64,000 bases of DNA from Ciona intestinalis (lineage: Eukaryota; Chordata; Ascidiacea; Phlebobranchia; Cionidae): positions 2,371,027 to 2,435,026 of the forward strand of contig NC_020173.2 of the NCBI RefSeq assembly GCF_000224145.3, given 5' to 3'. The position numbers and the translations under genes were made by a program. The notes beneath the pieces were generated by a model. The model ran no database searches. It had not been told where the DNA came from and saw nothing but the letters and a program-made list of their open reading frames with translations. Shown piece by piece: positions 1-9,123 of the stretch (position 1 is its first letter; each line of letters starts with the position of its first letter).

Positions 1-142
1 ACACATCAATAAAACTTCCTGAAAAACAATTGAAACTATTTTGCAGTGTTAAAGCGACGAATTTTAAACAGCATAAAATACTGATAATAGTTCACTGTTT
101 TGCAGCATTCAAAACGGAGAAATAATTAAAATTGTTTTTCAG
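1..142 (+). repeat. Intron end with three degenerate copies of the MNK 3' splice site
   Basis: Before the exon at 143 the intron holds two earlier copies of the same acceptor-plus-exon-start pattern: ttttgcagTGTTAAAGCGAC near 40-59 and ttttgcagCATTCAAAACGG near 99-118. The real one is tttttcagCATCAAAAGCGG at 135-154. Only the last continues into MNK coding sequence. This looks like a local tandem duplication across the intron-exon border that has since diverged. Confidence 0.6.
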
Positions 143-793
143 CATCAAAAGCGGCGAATACAGCTTCCCTGAAGAGCAATGGAGCGGCATATCCAACGAC
201 GCAAAAGACCTAATTTCGCATTTAATAGTCCGGGATCGATCAATGCGTTACAACGCTCACCAAATACTGGAACACCCTTGGATCAAAGGCACAGCTTCAG
301 AGACGCCTCTGTCCACCCCTCAGTTGCTGTCCAGACGTGACTCTTCAACGCACGACCTGACGCAATTTGCGGCGCATGCGGTCGCATACGAACGTAAGCT
401 CGCCTGCAACGACACAAGCACAATAACTCAGGTAAGAGATCGTAAAGATTGCTACTAAATTAACAGGCGCGCATTTTTAGAACAGTTTAAAACTCCTTTA
501 AAACGTTTAGGAACATTTTAAAACTCTGTTTTTTTCTACAGGGAATCAGCAACGTTCGCCTTTCAACTCCTGGTACTTCAGCGTTGGCACAAAGGCGACG
601 TGGTGAAGCAGTGTCGTCCGTGTCGGAGTCGGAAGAGGTACAAGAAGGCGAGTTGAGCAGCGACCATAGCTCGCCGCCTACGGAGGAGCCGATAGCCCAG
701 CGTTCGTGTGCCGTAGTGGCACGAATGGTGAACATGCATGGCACTGCAAAGGCCACGTTGGGGTTCGGTTTGAAGACCATTCAAGGCACGTAG
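143..793 (+). CDS. MKNK: MAP-kinase-interacting Ser/Thr kinase (MNK1/2-like), C-terminal exons, partial
   Basis: Two last coding exons, 143-431 and 542-793 (stop TAG 791-793), are joined by a GT-AG intron (CAG|GTAAGAG; tttctacag|GG) in phase 0. MNK kinases are ERK/p38 effectors that phosphorylate eIF4E. The first exon carries the end of the kinase domain: FPEEQW, AKDLISHLIVRD, then HPWIKG, followed by the MNK-type tail with STPQLL and DLTQFAAHA, closely like vertebrate MNK. The second exon has LSTPGTSALAQRRR, matching the vertebrate stretch that carries the MAPK-docking motif (LAxRR). The rest of the kinase lies left of the window. The exon start is phase 2, so the ATG at 132 is intronic. Family call is strong; MNK1 versus MNK2 cannot be separated because invertebrates usually have one gene. 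Confidence 0.9.
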
Positions 794-2805
794 GTCTCTC
801 GACGCCATAACTGGCAATCATCACTGTGTAAAAGATCCACATGCGTGTTTTGATCTCCTGTTACGTTTCAGCCATTCTTTAGTTCGACCGCCGCGTTGAT
901 AGAAACGCGTGGTGCGACTTTTCTTTTCACTTCATTTTAAATATACCGTCATTGCGACGAAGTTAATTTTGCGTTCCGTCGCCACCGTAGAGCAACTTGT
1001 CACCTACGTATTCAACCCCGTGTAAATAATACGCCGCATTCTACTCCGCGCACTCTTTTAGTTCGGCGCGCTCTCAGTTCTTTGTACAAAAATTTCTCCC
1101 GCATTTGCACTTTGTACATACGCGGAACTGGCACCAAAAAAAAACAGTCAAAAATCGCCGACATTTTACACCAGAAATTAATCAACGCATGGCTATGTTC
1201 CAGTAGCCATAACCCACTTAATGCTGCTTCCCCTTTTGTTTTCGCTTTCTTTATAATCCCGGTCGCTGCGGAATTCGCCTAGTAATGATAAGTCTAGCAC
1301 GGGGCAATAGATAGTTACCTATTAATAATCTCTACGTTCGCTAAACGTGCGTAACCGCGGGTGCTACATGCCAAATCGTCTGGGGGTAATTACTTTTTTA
1401 TTATTATTATTATTACAAATATCATTTTTAGCTTTTCCCGTATATATGAGTCTTTCCTTTAAGGTGTACCGCCGCTACTATATCGCTTAAGCCAGCCGCG
1501 CTAACTTTTGTACATTATCTCTCGCCCTCGTTGGTGCTTGTACATGTGTACAGCGTGTTCCAGTGTTCGGATTTTGTTTCCTTTTTGTCCTATACCGTTT
1601 TCTTTTAAACACATCTGCATCGCAAAATTTGTGACTATTTACCCAGCTTAATTTTTTCCGCTTCAAGAGTTTTTAAATATTAACAAAAAAAATTAAACTG
1701 CTACACTGGGAACCTAAGTTTCCCTTTGCCCTGTACTCACGCAGCACTGTGTAAAGATCATCCTGCCTTCATTTGAACAACTGTCCTATATACCAACGCA
1801 CAGTTAGTGCTCCCAATGATTTTTGTGCTCGTATTAATTTGTTGCATTCTCACTTTTCACAGAGTTTTCACAAAAAAAATCGGAAATTTTGTTTTAAAAC
1901 AATTTAAAAAACCTTCCGTTTTGTTTTCCCTGGCTGAAGTTGAACGTATTCCGTACTTACGTTGTTTCACCGTTTGTTTTTTTCACTTTGCCTTGTTAAT
2001 GCCATTACGTTGCTTTTCTGTTTTGTATTGTGTACAAGTTCATTCGACGCCGCGGGGCAGTGCTCACTTTTGACGACTCGCCGTCCTGACCGCTTTCTGA
2101 AAACCTCACCACCGATTCGGAAAGATTAATTGGTCGGCGGTGTTTTTGGCAGGAGTCGTTAAAATGACACAGCCTCGGAGCGTCGACTCGTCTTTTGTAT
2201 AATACTGTACATTGGCCTGTAAATTGCGCTGGTTCCAATGCGACGCGCGTTTGTTTCGCTGGTAACACCGTTCGCCTGGTGAGCTCTCAACACTCCAGTC
2301 GTCGCAAAACAACCAAAACCGTCGTCGCAACTCGGTCATAACACGCGGAACTCCGCCGCAAAAATTAAATATTACACTGTGTTAAAACCGGTTCAAGAAC
2401 CCCGGGACCCGTCGAACGGAGAGCCAGACTTCTATGCACGGTTAACACCCAGCGCCCGAAGTTAAATCAAAACTCGCAAGTTCAATTTTACCCCTCTCCT
2501 CAATACGTTACCCATAACGAATCGGCAGAAGCCGTTTTAGCATTCCCGTTCAGGGAGCCGAATAGGTGGTGTGGCTTGTAATGACGCCTGTGCCATGATC
2601 TGTCGCTGCACCTGCCCAGCGCTGACTCGGCTTGTTTTTAGTTATTGACAGTATGTGTTCAAATCAAAAAGTTCGTTGCAATTTGTTCGTGTGTGCGATC
2701 GGCGAAGTGCCTCTTCATGCGCCATAACATCTTTCTATACCATTGTTGAATTGACACGTCACAATGTGCGATTGTTCTTTTTAAGTCACGACCTGTTCTA
2801 ATAAA
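794..2805 (+). other. MNK 3' UTR and downstream non-coding sequence
   Basis: No convincing gene follows the MNK stop codon on either strand; the open frames here are short and lack codon-usage or family signals. Several tracts look like a long 3' UTR: T-rich stretches, two Pumilio-type sites (1021-1028, 1113-1120), ATTAAA at 1692-1697 and an AATAAA at 2800-2805 that could end the transcript. The true end cannot be chosen from sequence alone. Confidence 0.45.
1021..1120 (+). promoter_or_regulatory. Two Pumilio-type UGUANAUA sites in the MNK 3' UTR
   Basis: TGTAAATA at 1021-1028 and TGTACATA at 1113-1120 match the Pumilio consensus UGUANAUA exactly, about 90 bases apart and 230-330 bases after the MNK stop codon. 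Pumilio proteins bind such sites in 3' UTRs and repress or localise mRNA. Whether these lie in a real transcript is inferred. Confidence 0.35.
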
Positions 2806-3330
2806 CTCATCCCATAACGGGCAGAACGAAACTATTTGTGTTTTATTTCCGGTCAAATAGAAACCCAAACCACTGGAATTCCCAGACTCGGTATTTTCGA
2901 AATACGATAACGTGGACCATTCAAGGATGAATGATATTAGAAAATGTTGACCTTTATTTAAATTTGACCTACGATATATACGATGGAAAGCCCGTTTCAT
3001 TATAATAGTGACGTACCCTTTAATGTCACATTGAAATTGGCCGGTTCAGAGTTATTTTGCCAATATAAGTATAGGGTAGACACGTCTGCCTTTCTACCTT
3101 GATAACCACGATTGAGTCTGGTATAACGAAAAACAGCTTCAGGCAGCAATAAATGAAAACGAAAGGGTTTATTTTCTCAAAACACGATAATTGGCACACA
3201 TGTAATTATAGTTAACCAACACATTACTCGGCAAATTTAGTTAAAATCGTCTAATTGCCGCGATTTCGTGACTAGCGGTCACTATTGGTATGCGATGTAC
3301 AGATTCGGTTAATATGAATTCGACACGTGG
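2806..3330. other. Intergenic / convergent 3' region between MNK and EXD3
   Basis: The 113-codon open frame at 2659-3000 (-) has no recognisable family match and was not accepted. The EXD3 3' UTR probably covers 3168-3330, since a minus-strand AATAAA (TTTATT at 3168-3173) lies 158 bases past the EXD3 stop. Confidence 0.4.
3168..3173 (-). terminator. Polyadenylation signal candidate for EXD3
   Basis: Minus-strand AATAAA about 160 bases downstream of the EXD3 stop codon, a normal distance for a tunicate 3' UTR. Confidence 0.4.
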
Positions 3331-6096
3331 TTAGTCGTTTAATATATGACCATACTGTTCCAGTACATTGCCGAAGTGTCTGCCTTCCCAGTAAACTTTA
3401 CCGCATTGAACGCAGCAGAAGAATTCACGTATTCTTTCCGCCACCGGTAATGGGACTTGCTCACAGTGCAGTGGTGTTATGGTCACGTCAGCTTTACCCG
3501 GCAACTTTGATATAATAGTGATATCCGACATGTTTAACCTAGCGTTGTTGGAAAGGGACAAGGGATTGATTGCATATGTTGGTTTCGTGTCACTAAGTTG
3601 TAGATCACACAGTTTATTTGCTATAACCGTATCGGTTTGATCAATTGCTTTAGCACTGAATATAGAAGGCCAGTCCAACTCTACAGTGGACGAATTATCT
3701 GGTACGACTGTCAACGGGATCATATTTTCTTCAGCAACCGAATCGTTACCAAACATGAAAGTATCGTCGTCGCTGTAGTCGTCGCTCCTTTGTAGCTCGT
3801 CTGTCTGAGCATACGATAACTCGCTATCGCCACCGCGAAAGCAGTTCCACGGTACACTGGCAGGCGCAGACACTGCCGCTGTTTTGATTCTAATCGCTTC
3901 AAGCATTTCCCCAGAAGAGAGCTTCAAGTATTGGTCACAGTTGCATATTTGGCACCTGCTGAAAACGTCGAGTTGCGTTACATTCACATTGAACTTCTCC
4001 AGAACAACAGCTACTTGCTCCTTGGCTTTTAAACCATTAGGGACATTGAAACAGTGGCCAACTGCGACCTGAGAGGAAAGAAATCTAAAAGGTGAACCTG
4101 AAGTTAAAATGATCCTGTTCTCTTGCTGGGCAATTTTAGCACACACGTCATGGTCTTCAAAATTGGAAAGCATTTTAGCGTCAATACCACAGCAACGAAG
4201 CTGCCTTGCAAGGCCTTGTAGCATGTTGTCACAAACCACTTTAAAATCACGGGCTGAAACTTCGTTGACAGGTGGTTTATCCTGCGGCAAAATGGATACC
4301 TCATTTGAGTTTTGCCCAGCCTGCATATCAGTTGCTGGTCCTTTTCCCCTTCCACGCCGTTTAACTTTAGGCACAGGTTGGTTTATTATCTTTTCCAATG
4401 TAACATTGCAGCCTAACTCTTGTAACCTTATTGAAAGTACGTCATATATCTCCAGCAGGCAGAATGCATCCAAAGCTGCATATGTGACTTGTGTGACACG
4501 AAGTGGGCGTCTTTCCCAATCTGATATCTGCTCACTTTTATCTAGGGCCTGGCCCAAAGTTTGTAATGCAAGTTTGCTGAGTCCACTATGCTTACAAAGC
4601 TCATCAGCATCATTTTCCATTGCCAGAAGTTTTGGGTAAAGGCGACATGCATGTTTGAGTACAATGTGGAAATCTAGCACTCTTACCGACGCTTGTAATG
4701 CTTCCTTCAGCAAGGGAATACTGCAAGCCAGTTTCTGCATGTCCTCATTTAAACCATACCCAAGTTTCAGGTGGTTTTTCGATTTTATAAGTTTTGCTAA
4801 AAACAAACCAAGAGTGCAAGTGTTCATTTGATTCGTAAAATTAAACACATCTAATAGATACACATTGCTCTGCACCGCCAGCTGCAGGATAGCAACTCCA
4901 TCAGTATTTGAAGTAGAGAATGCCCATTCAGAGTCAATTCCAACACATGAGTTATTATTCAAAATATTTTCATAGCACTTTTGCAACAATTCTTCGTTAT
5001 CAACAACTATTACAGAAGTTAAAGGCAATTTAAGTTGATGGAATTGGTTCTGCGTGATTTTATTCTGGGTTGATTGACTTCCCAGTGTTGCAGAAGCACC
5101 TTCAGTAAACCAGTCTTCCGAATCTGAATTCTCACAGTTCTTTGTATCCAAAACTTCTGTTTTTAAATCTGGATTAAAATGCAGCTTCAGTCTATATGCT
5201 TCTTCTTCATCATGATATGCATGGTGTACCATATCCACTAGTTGTACCTGCAACCATTCGTCATCACCAACAGTTTTCAGCACTAGTTCGCGTGTATTCT
5301 GCATTGTAGCTGCTTCCTCCACATAATATCTGTACAAAATGTACCGTAGTTTGCCCAGCATGTGACGTTTGTACAGGTTTTTGCACACGTCGTACATATT
5401 AACATCAGGTTGGTACGTTTTCATCAATCGAACTAGCAGTCTGTCGATAAACTGCGGCCGTAATATCTCCCCTCGAACCTGATTAAAGTTATGATCCATG
5501 CAGAATTCCACCAAGTCAAAATCAGGCGCTAACCACTGGTCCAACATTTGCATTACTTCTTCACGAGCAGGTGTGCAGTCCCGAATATAGTCCTCCAAAA
5601 TTGAAACTCTGTTTTGAAGTAAAGCGGGCAGAGCAATATCATAAATGCTGAAATGGTCGTGCAGTTTTAAATGGGCAACATAAGCTGCTGCTTCTTTAAT
5701 CCCACCACCTTTAAGTTTTGTCCTGACATGATGAATTATCTTGCTCAGATCTGGTTGATTCACTTGGTACACACTGATGAGTTTTAACAACAAGTTTTTA
5801 TGCGAAATATCGCATATTTCGAGAGCTTTGTCTTTCATTGCATTGGTGATGCTCTCCAGCTGTTCTGTGTGATCTGTTATCCAGTCCTCAAGAAAATTAA
5901 GAATAAAGATACCAACAGATTTCGGACGCTTTTTGCTTTTACAGGACATCAATAAATACAAACAATCGCCATAGGGGGTGGAAGAAGAGAATAAAACATC
6001 TGACATAAGACGGCTCAAAGCTTTAATGTTCTGCTGGTCCCATAATGCATTCAGTTTAACTTGTACAGAATTCAAGTTACCCCGTGGATTAGCCAT
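3331..6096 (-). CDS. EXD3: Exonuclease mut-7 homolog (EXD3), intronless, 921 aa
   Basis: A single uninterrupted frame from ATG 6096 to TAA 3331. It has the two catalytic modules of the MUT-7/EXD3 family. One is a DEDDy 3'-5' exonuclease domain of about 360-570, with D388-x-E390 in GIDSEWAF, D452 in GLNEDMQKL, and Y539/D543 in YAALDAF. The other is a Mut7-C RNase-type domain from about D623 (VCDNMLQGLARQL), with CQICNCD and, at the C-terminus, a second zinc-ribbon half FFCCVQCGKVYWEGRHF. All four acidic residues and the tyrosine of the DEDDy set are present, so it should be active. The N-terminal 350 residues look helical, as in family members. In worms MUT-7 acts in small-RNA silencing and in flies Nibbler trims miRNA/piRNA 3' ends; the tunicate role is inferred. 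The absence of introns is unusual beside its intron-rich neighbours. Confidence 0.92.
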   Translation of the reverse strand: MANPRGNLNSVQVKLNALWDQQNIKALSRLMSDVLFSSSTPYGDCLYLLMSCKSKKRPKSVGIFILNFLEDWITDHTEQLESITNAMKDKALEICDISHKNLLLKLISVYQVNQPDLSKIIHHVRTKLKGGGIKEAAAYVAHLKLHDHFSIYDIALPALLQNRVSILEDYIRDCTPAREEVMQMLDQWLAPDFDLVEFCMDHNFNQVRGEILRPQFIDRLLVRLMKTYQPDVNMYDVCKNLYKRHMLGKLRYILYRYYVEEAATMQNTRELVLKTVGDDEWLQVQLVDMVHHAYHDEEEAYRLKLHFNPDLKTEVLDTKNCENSDSEDWFTEGASATLGSQSTQNKITQNQFHQLKLPLTSVIVVDNEELLQKCYENILNNNSCVGIDSEWAFSTSNTDGVAILQLAVQSNVYLLDVFNFTNQMNTCTLGLFLAKLIKSKNHLKLGYGLNEDMQKLACSIPLLKEALQASVRVLDFHIVLKHACRLYPKLLAMENDADELCKHSGLSKLALQTLGQALDKSEQISDWERRPLRVTQVTYAALDAFCLLEIYDVLSIRLQELGCNVTLEKIINQPVPKVKRRGRGKGPATDMQAGQNSNEVSILPQDKPPVNEVSARDFKVVCDNMLQGLARQLRCCGIDAKMLSNFEDHDVCAKIAQQENRIILTSGSPFRFLSSQVAVGHCFNVPNGLKAKEQVAVVLEKFNVNVTQLDVFSRCQICNCDQYLKLSSGEMLEAIRIKTAAVSAPASVPWNCFRGGDSELSYAQTDELQRSDDYSDDDTFMFGNDSVAEENMIPLTVVPDNSSTVELDWPSIFSAKAIDQTDTVIANKLCDLQLSDTKPTYAINPLSLSNNARLNMSDITIISKLPGKADVTITPLHCEQVPLPVAERIREFFCCVQCGKVYWEGRHFGNVLEQYGHILND

Positions 6097-6224
6097 ACTA
6101 TCAGTGTTATAGACAGGACGCTCTATATTAAAAAAGTTATTTCTTCAGTTTCTCCAACTTGTACTCTTCAATTAGTTCCAACTGTGCTCTTACTTTTGCT
6201 CTCTGCACAACAAGAACAAAAGTT

Positions 6225-6565
6225 ATTTATAATAATAAATGTAATAAATGATTATAATTTACTTTATCCTCGCGTGGCTGGAGAAAGACACTCGTTAAAC
6301 ATGGGCATTCTGTTTCAAACACCTCGTGCCAGCTTACGACTTACCTAGTATCTAAATTAGTGGGTGATTATTTTTTTATTTTGGCTGATAATTTGGACAA
6401 CCTATTAGTGACCACTGGGTTGGAGAATTGCTGTAAAGTTTCTTGACCAAGAACACATACGCCCATAATGGTAGCAGCGACCAGGCTTGAACCCATTACC
6501 TCTGGTTTAGAGGCAGGGAAGCCAACTAACTGTACTACAGCGCCGGATAACATTCTTGGTGGTTA
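6225..6565 (-). mobile_element. tRNA-headed composite SINE, near full length
   Basis: Read on the minus strand, the element starts near 6565 with a tRNA-like head: a box-A-like stretch TAGTACAGTTAGTTGG, then box B GGTTCAAGCCT (6483-6493 region). It continues through a middle part (CCCAGTGGTCACTAATAGG) and ends in a tail module with CACGCGAGGATAAA followed by AT-rich (ATTT)n-like sequence. The same modules recur at other places in the window, so this is a dispersed repeat. Confidence 0.75.
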
Positions 6566-6676
6566 AGACTGTTCTATAATTAGTGAACCTACATTTTTCT
6601 CGTGTATTTCGTCGTGTCGCTTTCTTGTCTCTTCTGACATAGGTTTCCTCAGGTAGTTTGACGTGTTGACGATATA

Positions 6677-6840
6677 AAACGTGAGCAGTGGGAATGAGAG
6701 ATAAGTTAGCATCTAAAAAAACATTTATTGTACATTAGTTTTAGAGAAATTCCATATAAGAAGAGCAGTGGGAATGAGAAATGAGTTAGCATCTAGAAAA
6801 AAAAAAGTTTATATGTACACATTATTATCAGAGAATTAAC
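6677..6840. repeat. Imperfect tandem duplication, unit about 83 bp
   Basis: GAGCAGTGGGAATGAGA occurs at about 6682 and again at about 6764. Each copy is followed by a/gTGAGTTAGCATCTA-like sequence, an A-run, and a TACATTA-type segment. The two copies differ mainly in the A-run length and by scattered substitutions. Confidence 0.65.
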
Positions 6841-7450
6841 AGAATTTCCAAACAATATTTATTTGTGTGATATTAGTGACCATTTCATATTTTTACTATG
6901 ATGTATTAAATATAATACACACCCGAAATGTTTCCAATCTTACACCCATGTTGCTTCAAAACAGCTTAAAATCATTACAGATTCAGAACAAAAGCTAACC
7001 CCTTTAAAATTAAACTACGCATTAAAGCAATACTAATGCAGCAGCAGTGTGGAACTATAGGCAAGCTAAACAGTGTATATGGTTGCAGAATTTAGCCTAA
7101 ACAAACTAACATCGACTGTTTTGACATTTTGAACTTATTGCAGTAAAAAAGAGTTGATCATTGGGTGAACCTATATGAGATATTTCACATATTTTAACAT
7201 AAAAAAATGCTATTAAGTAATGGTACATTTGTTACATGTGAAGAGAGTTAATGCGTATGCTCTAGTACTATAATTGGCATTAAATAAGAAGTAATCACGC
7301 TATGAGAATATGAATGCTTGAACATAGATAAGACTCTTAACAGATAAATATAAAATATTGTTTACTAAACATAATGACTTCTAATAAACGGAGGTATCAC
7401 TTGTACTTAAAACTATCATATTTAACTAAATATTACACTATAATTACCTA

Positions 7451-7456
7451 TTTATT
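7451..7456 (-). terminator. Polyadenylation signal candidate for RTRAF
   Basis: Minus-strand AATAAA about 120 bases past the RTRAF stop codon. Confidence 0.4.
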
Positions 7457-7574
7457 GAACTAAAAATACTCAAGTACGTAGATTAAAACTGTAACCTACT
7501 ACCCCGCTGAATTAACTAAATACTAAACACTGTTTTATGGGGTGAGTATTCTCTTTAGAAACATAGGTGATATT

Positions 7575-8321
7575 TTAACTTCTTCCAATCTTTCCCAAGC
7601 GTTGATCGGTCTTTGGGTTCGCTGTTATCGCCTGAACGGCAACAATTGCTTCATTAACCTGTGTCTGCAACTTTCTTAACTCATTTATATGCAACAGTCT
7701 TAGAGCTTTGGCAGCTTTGTTTATCATAGGGTCCCCTGTATCAAACCCGAGTTTTATATCATCAATAGGAACAGCGCGACCAACTGGTTTTGATGTCGTT
7801 TTTGCCGCCTCAAGAGCTGGAGTTGACAATCGCTCCTCAATTAGAATTTTCACAGCTTCCAAGGTGACAGTATCATCCGGGTGAATTGGTATATCTAAAA
7901 CTTTTGCCAAGCTTCGAACCCCTGTTCTAAACTCCATGCTTTTTTCATTAATGTCTTGCAGTGGGCTTTTCGCAGACGCACCGTTTTCTTTTGGTTTTTC
8001 AACTTTTTCAGGACTTACACTATTATACTTTTCTACATCATCCCCATACTCAAGCCTTACAGCAAGTCCAAGCAGCCAATCAATTACCATGTTTTGATTT
8101 TTCTTTGTAAACGGATAGTCCACATCTTTTAAGTATTTTTCCAAAGCAGCAGGCCATGATTTTGCATTGGCAGTTTTCAGAAACACACGGTTTTCTACTT
8201 TATAATGACGTATTTTCTGATCTTCCAACCATATAACAAGCTCTTTACATTGTTCTACCACACTTGGGTCAAACGTTGAACTTTTTGGATAACCCAATGC
8301 ATTGAGTTTTCTCTTGAACAT
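7575..8321 (-). CDS. RTRAF: RNA transcription, translation and transport factor (RTRAF / CLE7 / C14orf166)
   Basis: Intronless frame of 248 aa, close to the human length of 244. It is recognised by family hallmarks along its whole length: start MFKRKLNALGY, then VIWLEDQKIRHYK, DWLLGLAVRLEYGDD, LGFDTGD, ALRLLHINELRKLQ and the end EAIVAVQAI...DPKTDQRLGKIGR-like tail. RTRAF binds RNA, is part of the tRNA-ligase complex with DDX1, RTCB and FAM98B, and shuttles between nucleus and cytoplasm. The start at 8321 is the methionine that aligns with the vertebrate N-terminus. It is divergent from the PNGase F-like gene (about 800 bp between start codons). The central acidic/Ser-rich stretch (about 100-130) is less conserved. 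Confidence 0.95.
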   Translation of the reverse strand: MFKRKLNALGYPKSSTFDPSVVEQCKELVIWLEDQKIRHYKVENRVFLKTANAKSWPAALEKYLKDVDYPFTKKNQNMVIDWLLGLAVRLEYGDDVEKYNSVSPEKVEKPKENGASAKSPLQDINEKSMEFRTGVRSLAKVLDIPIHPDDTVTLEAVKILIEERLSTPALEAAKTTSKPVGRAVPIDDIKLGFDTGDPMINKAAKALRLLHINELRKLQTQVNEAIVAVQAITANPKTDQRLGKIGRS

Positions 8322-9123
8322 TCTATAACTTGAAGGATATAATAAATGATTTAATTAAGGTTTGTTATATTATATAGCATATAAGGAGCAAGATATGTAA
8401 ATGTTTTTATAAAATTTTACTTAAAAATGGTGGAAAACCTGTTTTTTTATACGGTTAATATAAAACTGTTTAAACTGACATATTTATAAACATCGAGCAA
8501 TCACAAACACATTCACCTCAAGCATGTACCAAAAAAACTGTAACAACATTTATAAAACGATAAGAAACAAACGTTATATTACTTTATGATGACGTGACTA
8601 AACTACCTGTCTGTGAACGAAGTCACCTACCAACCAAGTCCTTTACATACACATGGTTTATCCATGCATGACTATCTAAAGCACTTGGCATAGATTTAAA
8701 ACCAACCAAGGGTGGGCCAACATGTAATTATAACGTAAAATTGATTTTACAGTGTTAAAAATTGTATATATGTCGCCCTAAAACGTAAAACTTGTATTTG
8801 AAATTATTTCAGTCCCCTAAAAAATATTAATACGAAAACCATGAGCGGTAAGATGGGGAGATCCCCTAAAATAAAACATTTACGGGACTTGAAAAAAATA
8901 AAATGTTCTGGACCGTGGACCCTTTTAGATTCGATACCAAAAATCAATATTTAAAAGCGTGAGTGTTCTTCAAAATTTATAATAAAACAAAATTGTTTAA
9001 TTTTACTTTGAATGTGGTTGAAATATCGCATCGTAGCGGACGATACAATTTAGATACATTTGTTCATTCATTTATTTGTTTAATTCATTTGTCGTATCGC
9101 ATCAGGTTATTATAGAAAAAACA
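8322..9123. promoter_or_regulatory. Divergent upstream region between RTRAF and the PNGase F-like gene
   Basis: About 800 bases between two opposite start codons with no coding signal. It should hold both promoters; no clear TATA box or known motif cluster was identified. Just before the plus-strand ATG there are AG acceptor candidates (9105, 9115) preceded by T-rich sequence, compatible with a short trans-spliced leader. Confidence 0.4.

Larger units (their letters stand above)
6097..7574. other. Intergenic: EXD3 upstream region, SINE, tandem duplication, RTRAF 3' end
   Basis: No coding exon is seen. The stretch contains a composite tRNA-SINE (about 6225-6565), an imperfect tandem duplication (about 6677-6840), and the AT-rich RTRAF 3' flank with a minus-strand AATAAA at 7451-7456. 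Confidence 0.6.

Noticed and set aside
2659..3000. 113-codon minus-strand frame
   Set aside because: No recognisable motif or neighbour support; lies in the convergent 3' region of MNK and EXD3.
4109..4639. 176-codon plus-strand frame
   Set aside because: Lies wholly antisense to the EXD3 catalytic region and shows no domain.
6480..6565. tRNA-like sequence with A and B boxes
   Set aside because: It is the head of a dispersed SINE, lacks a full cloverleaf, and recurs in degraded form at 47166-47345 and 57996-58110; not a tRNA gene.
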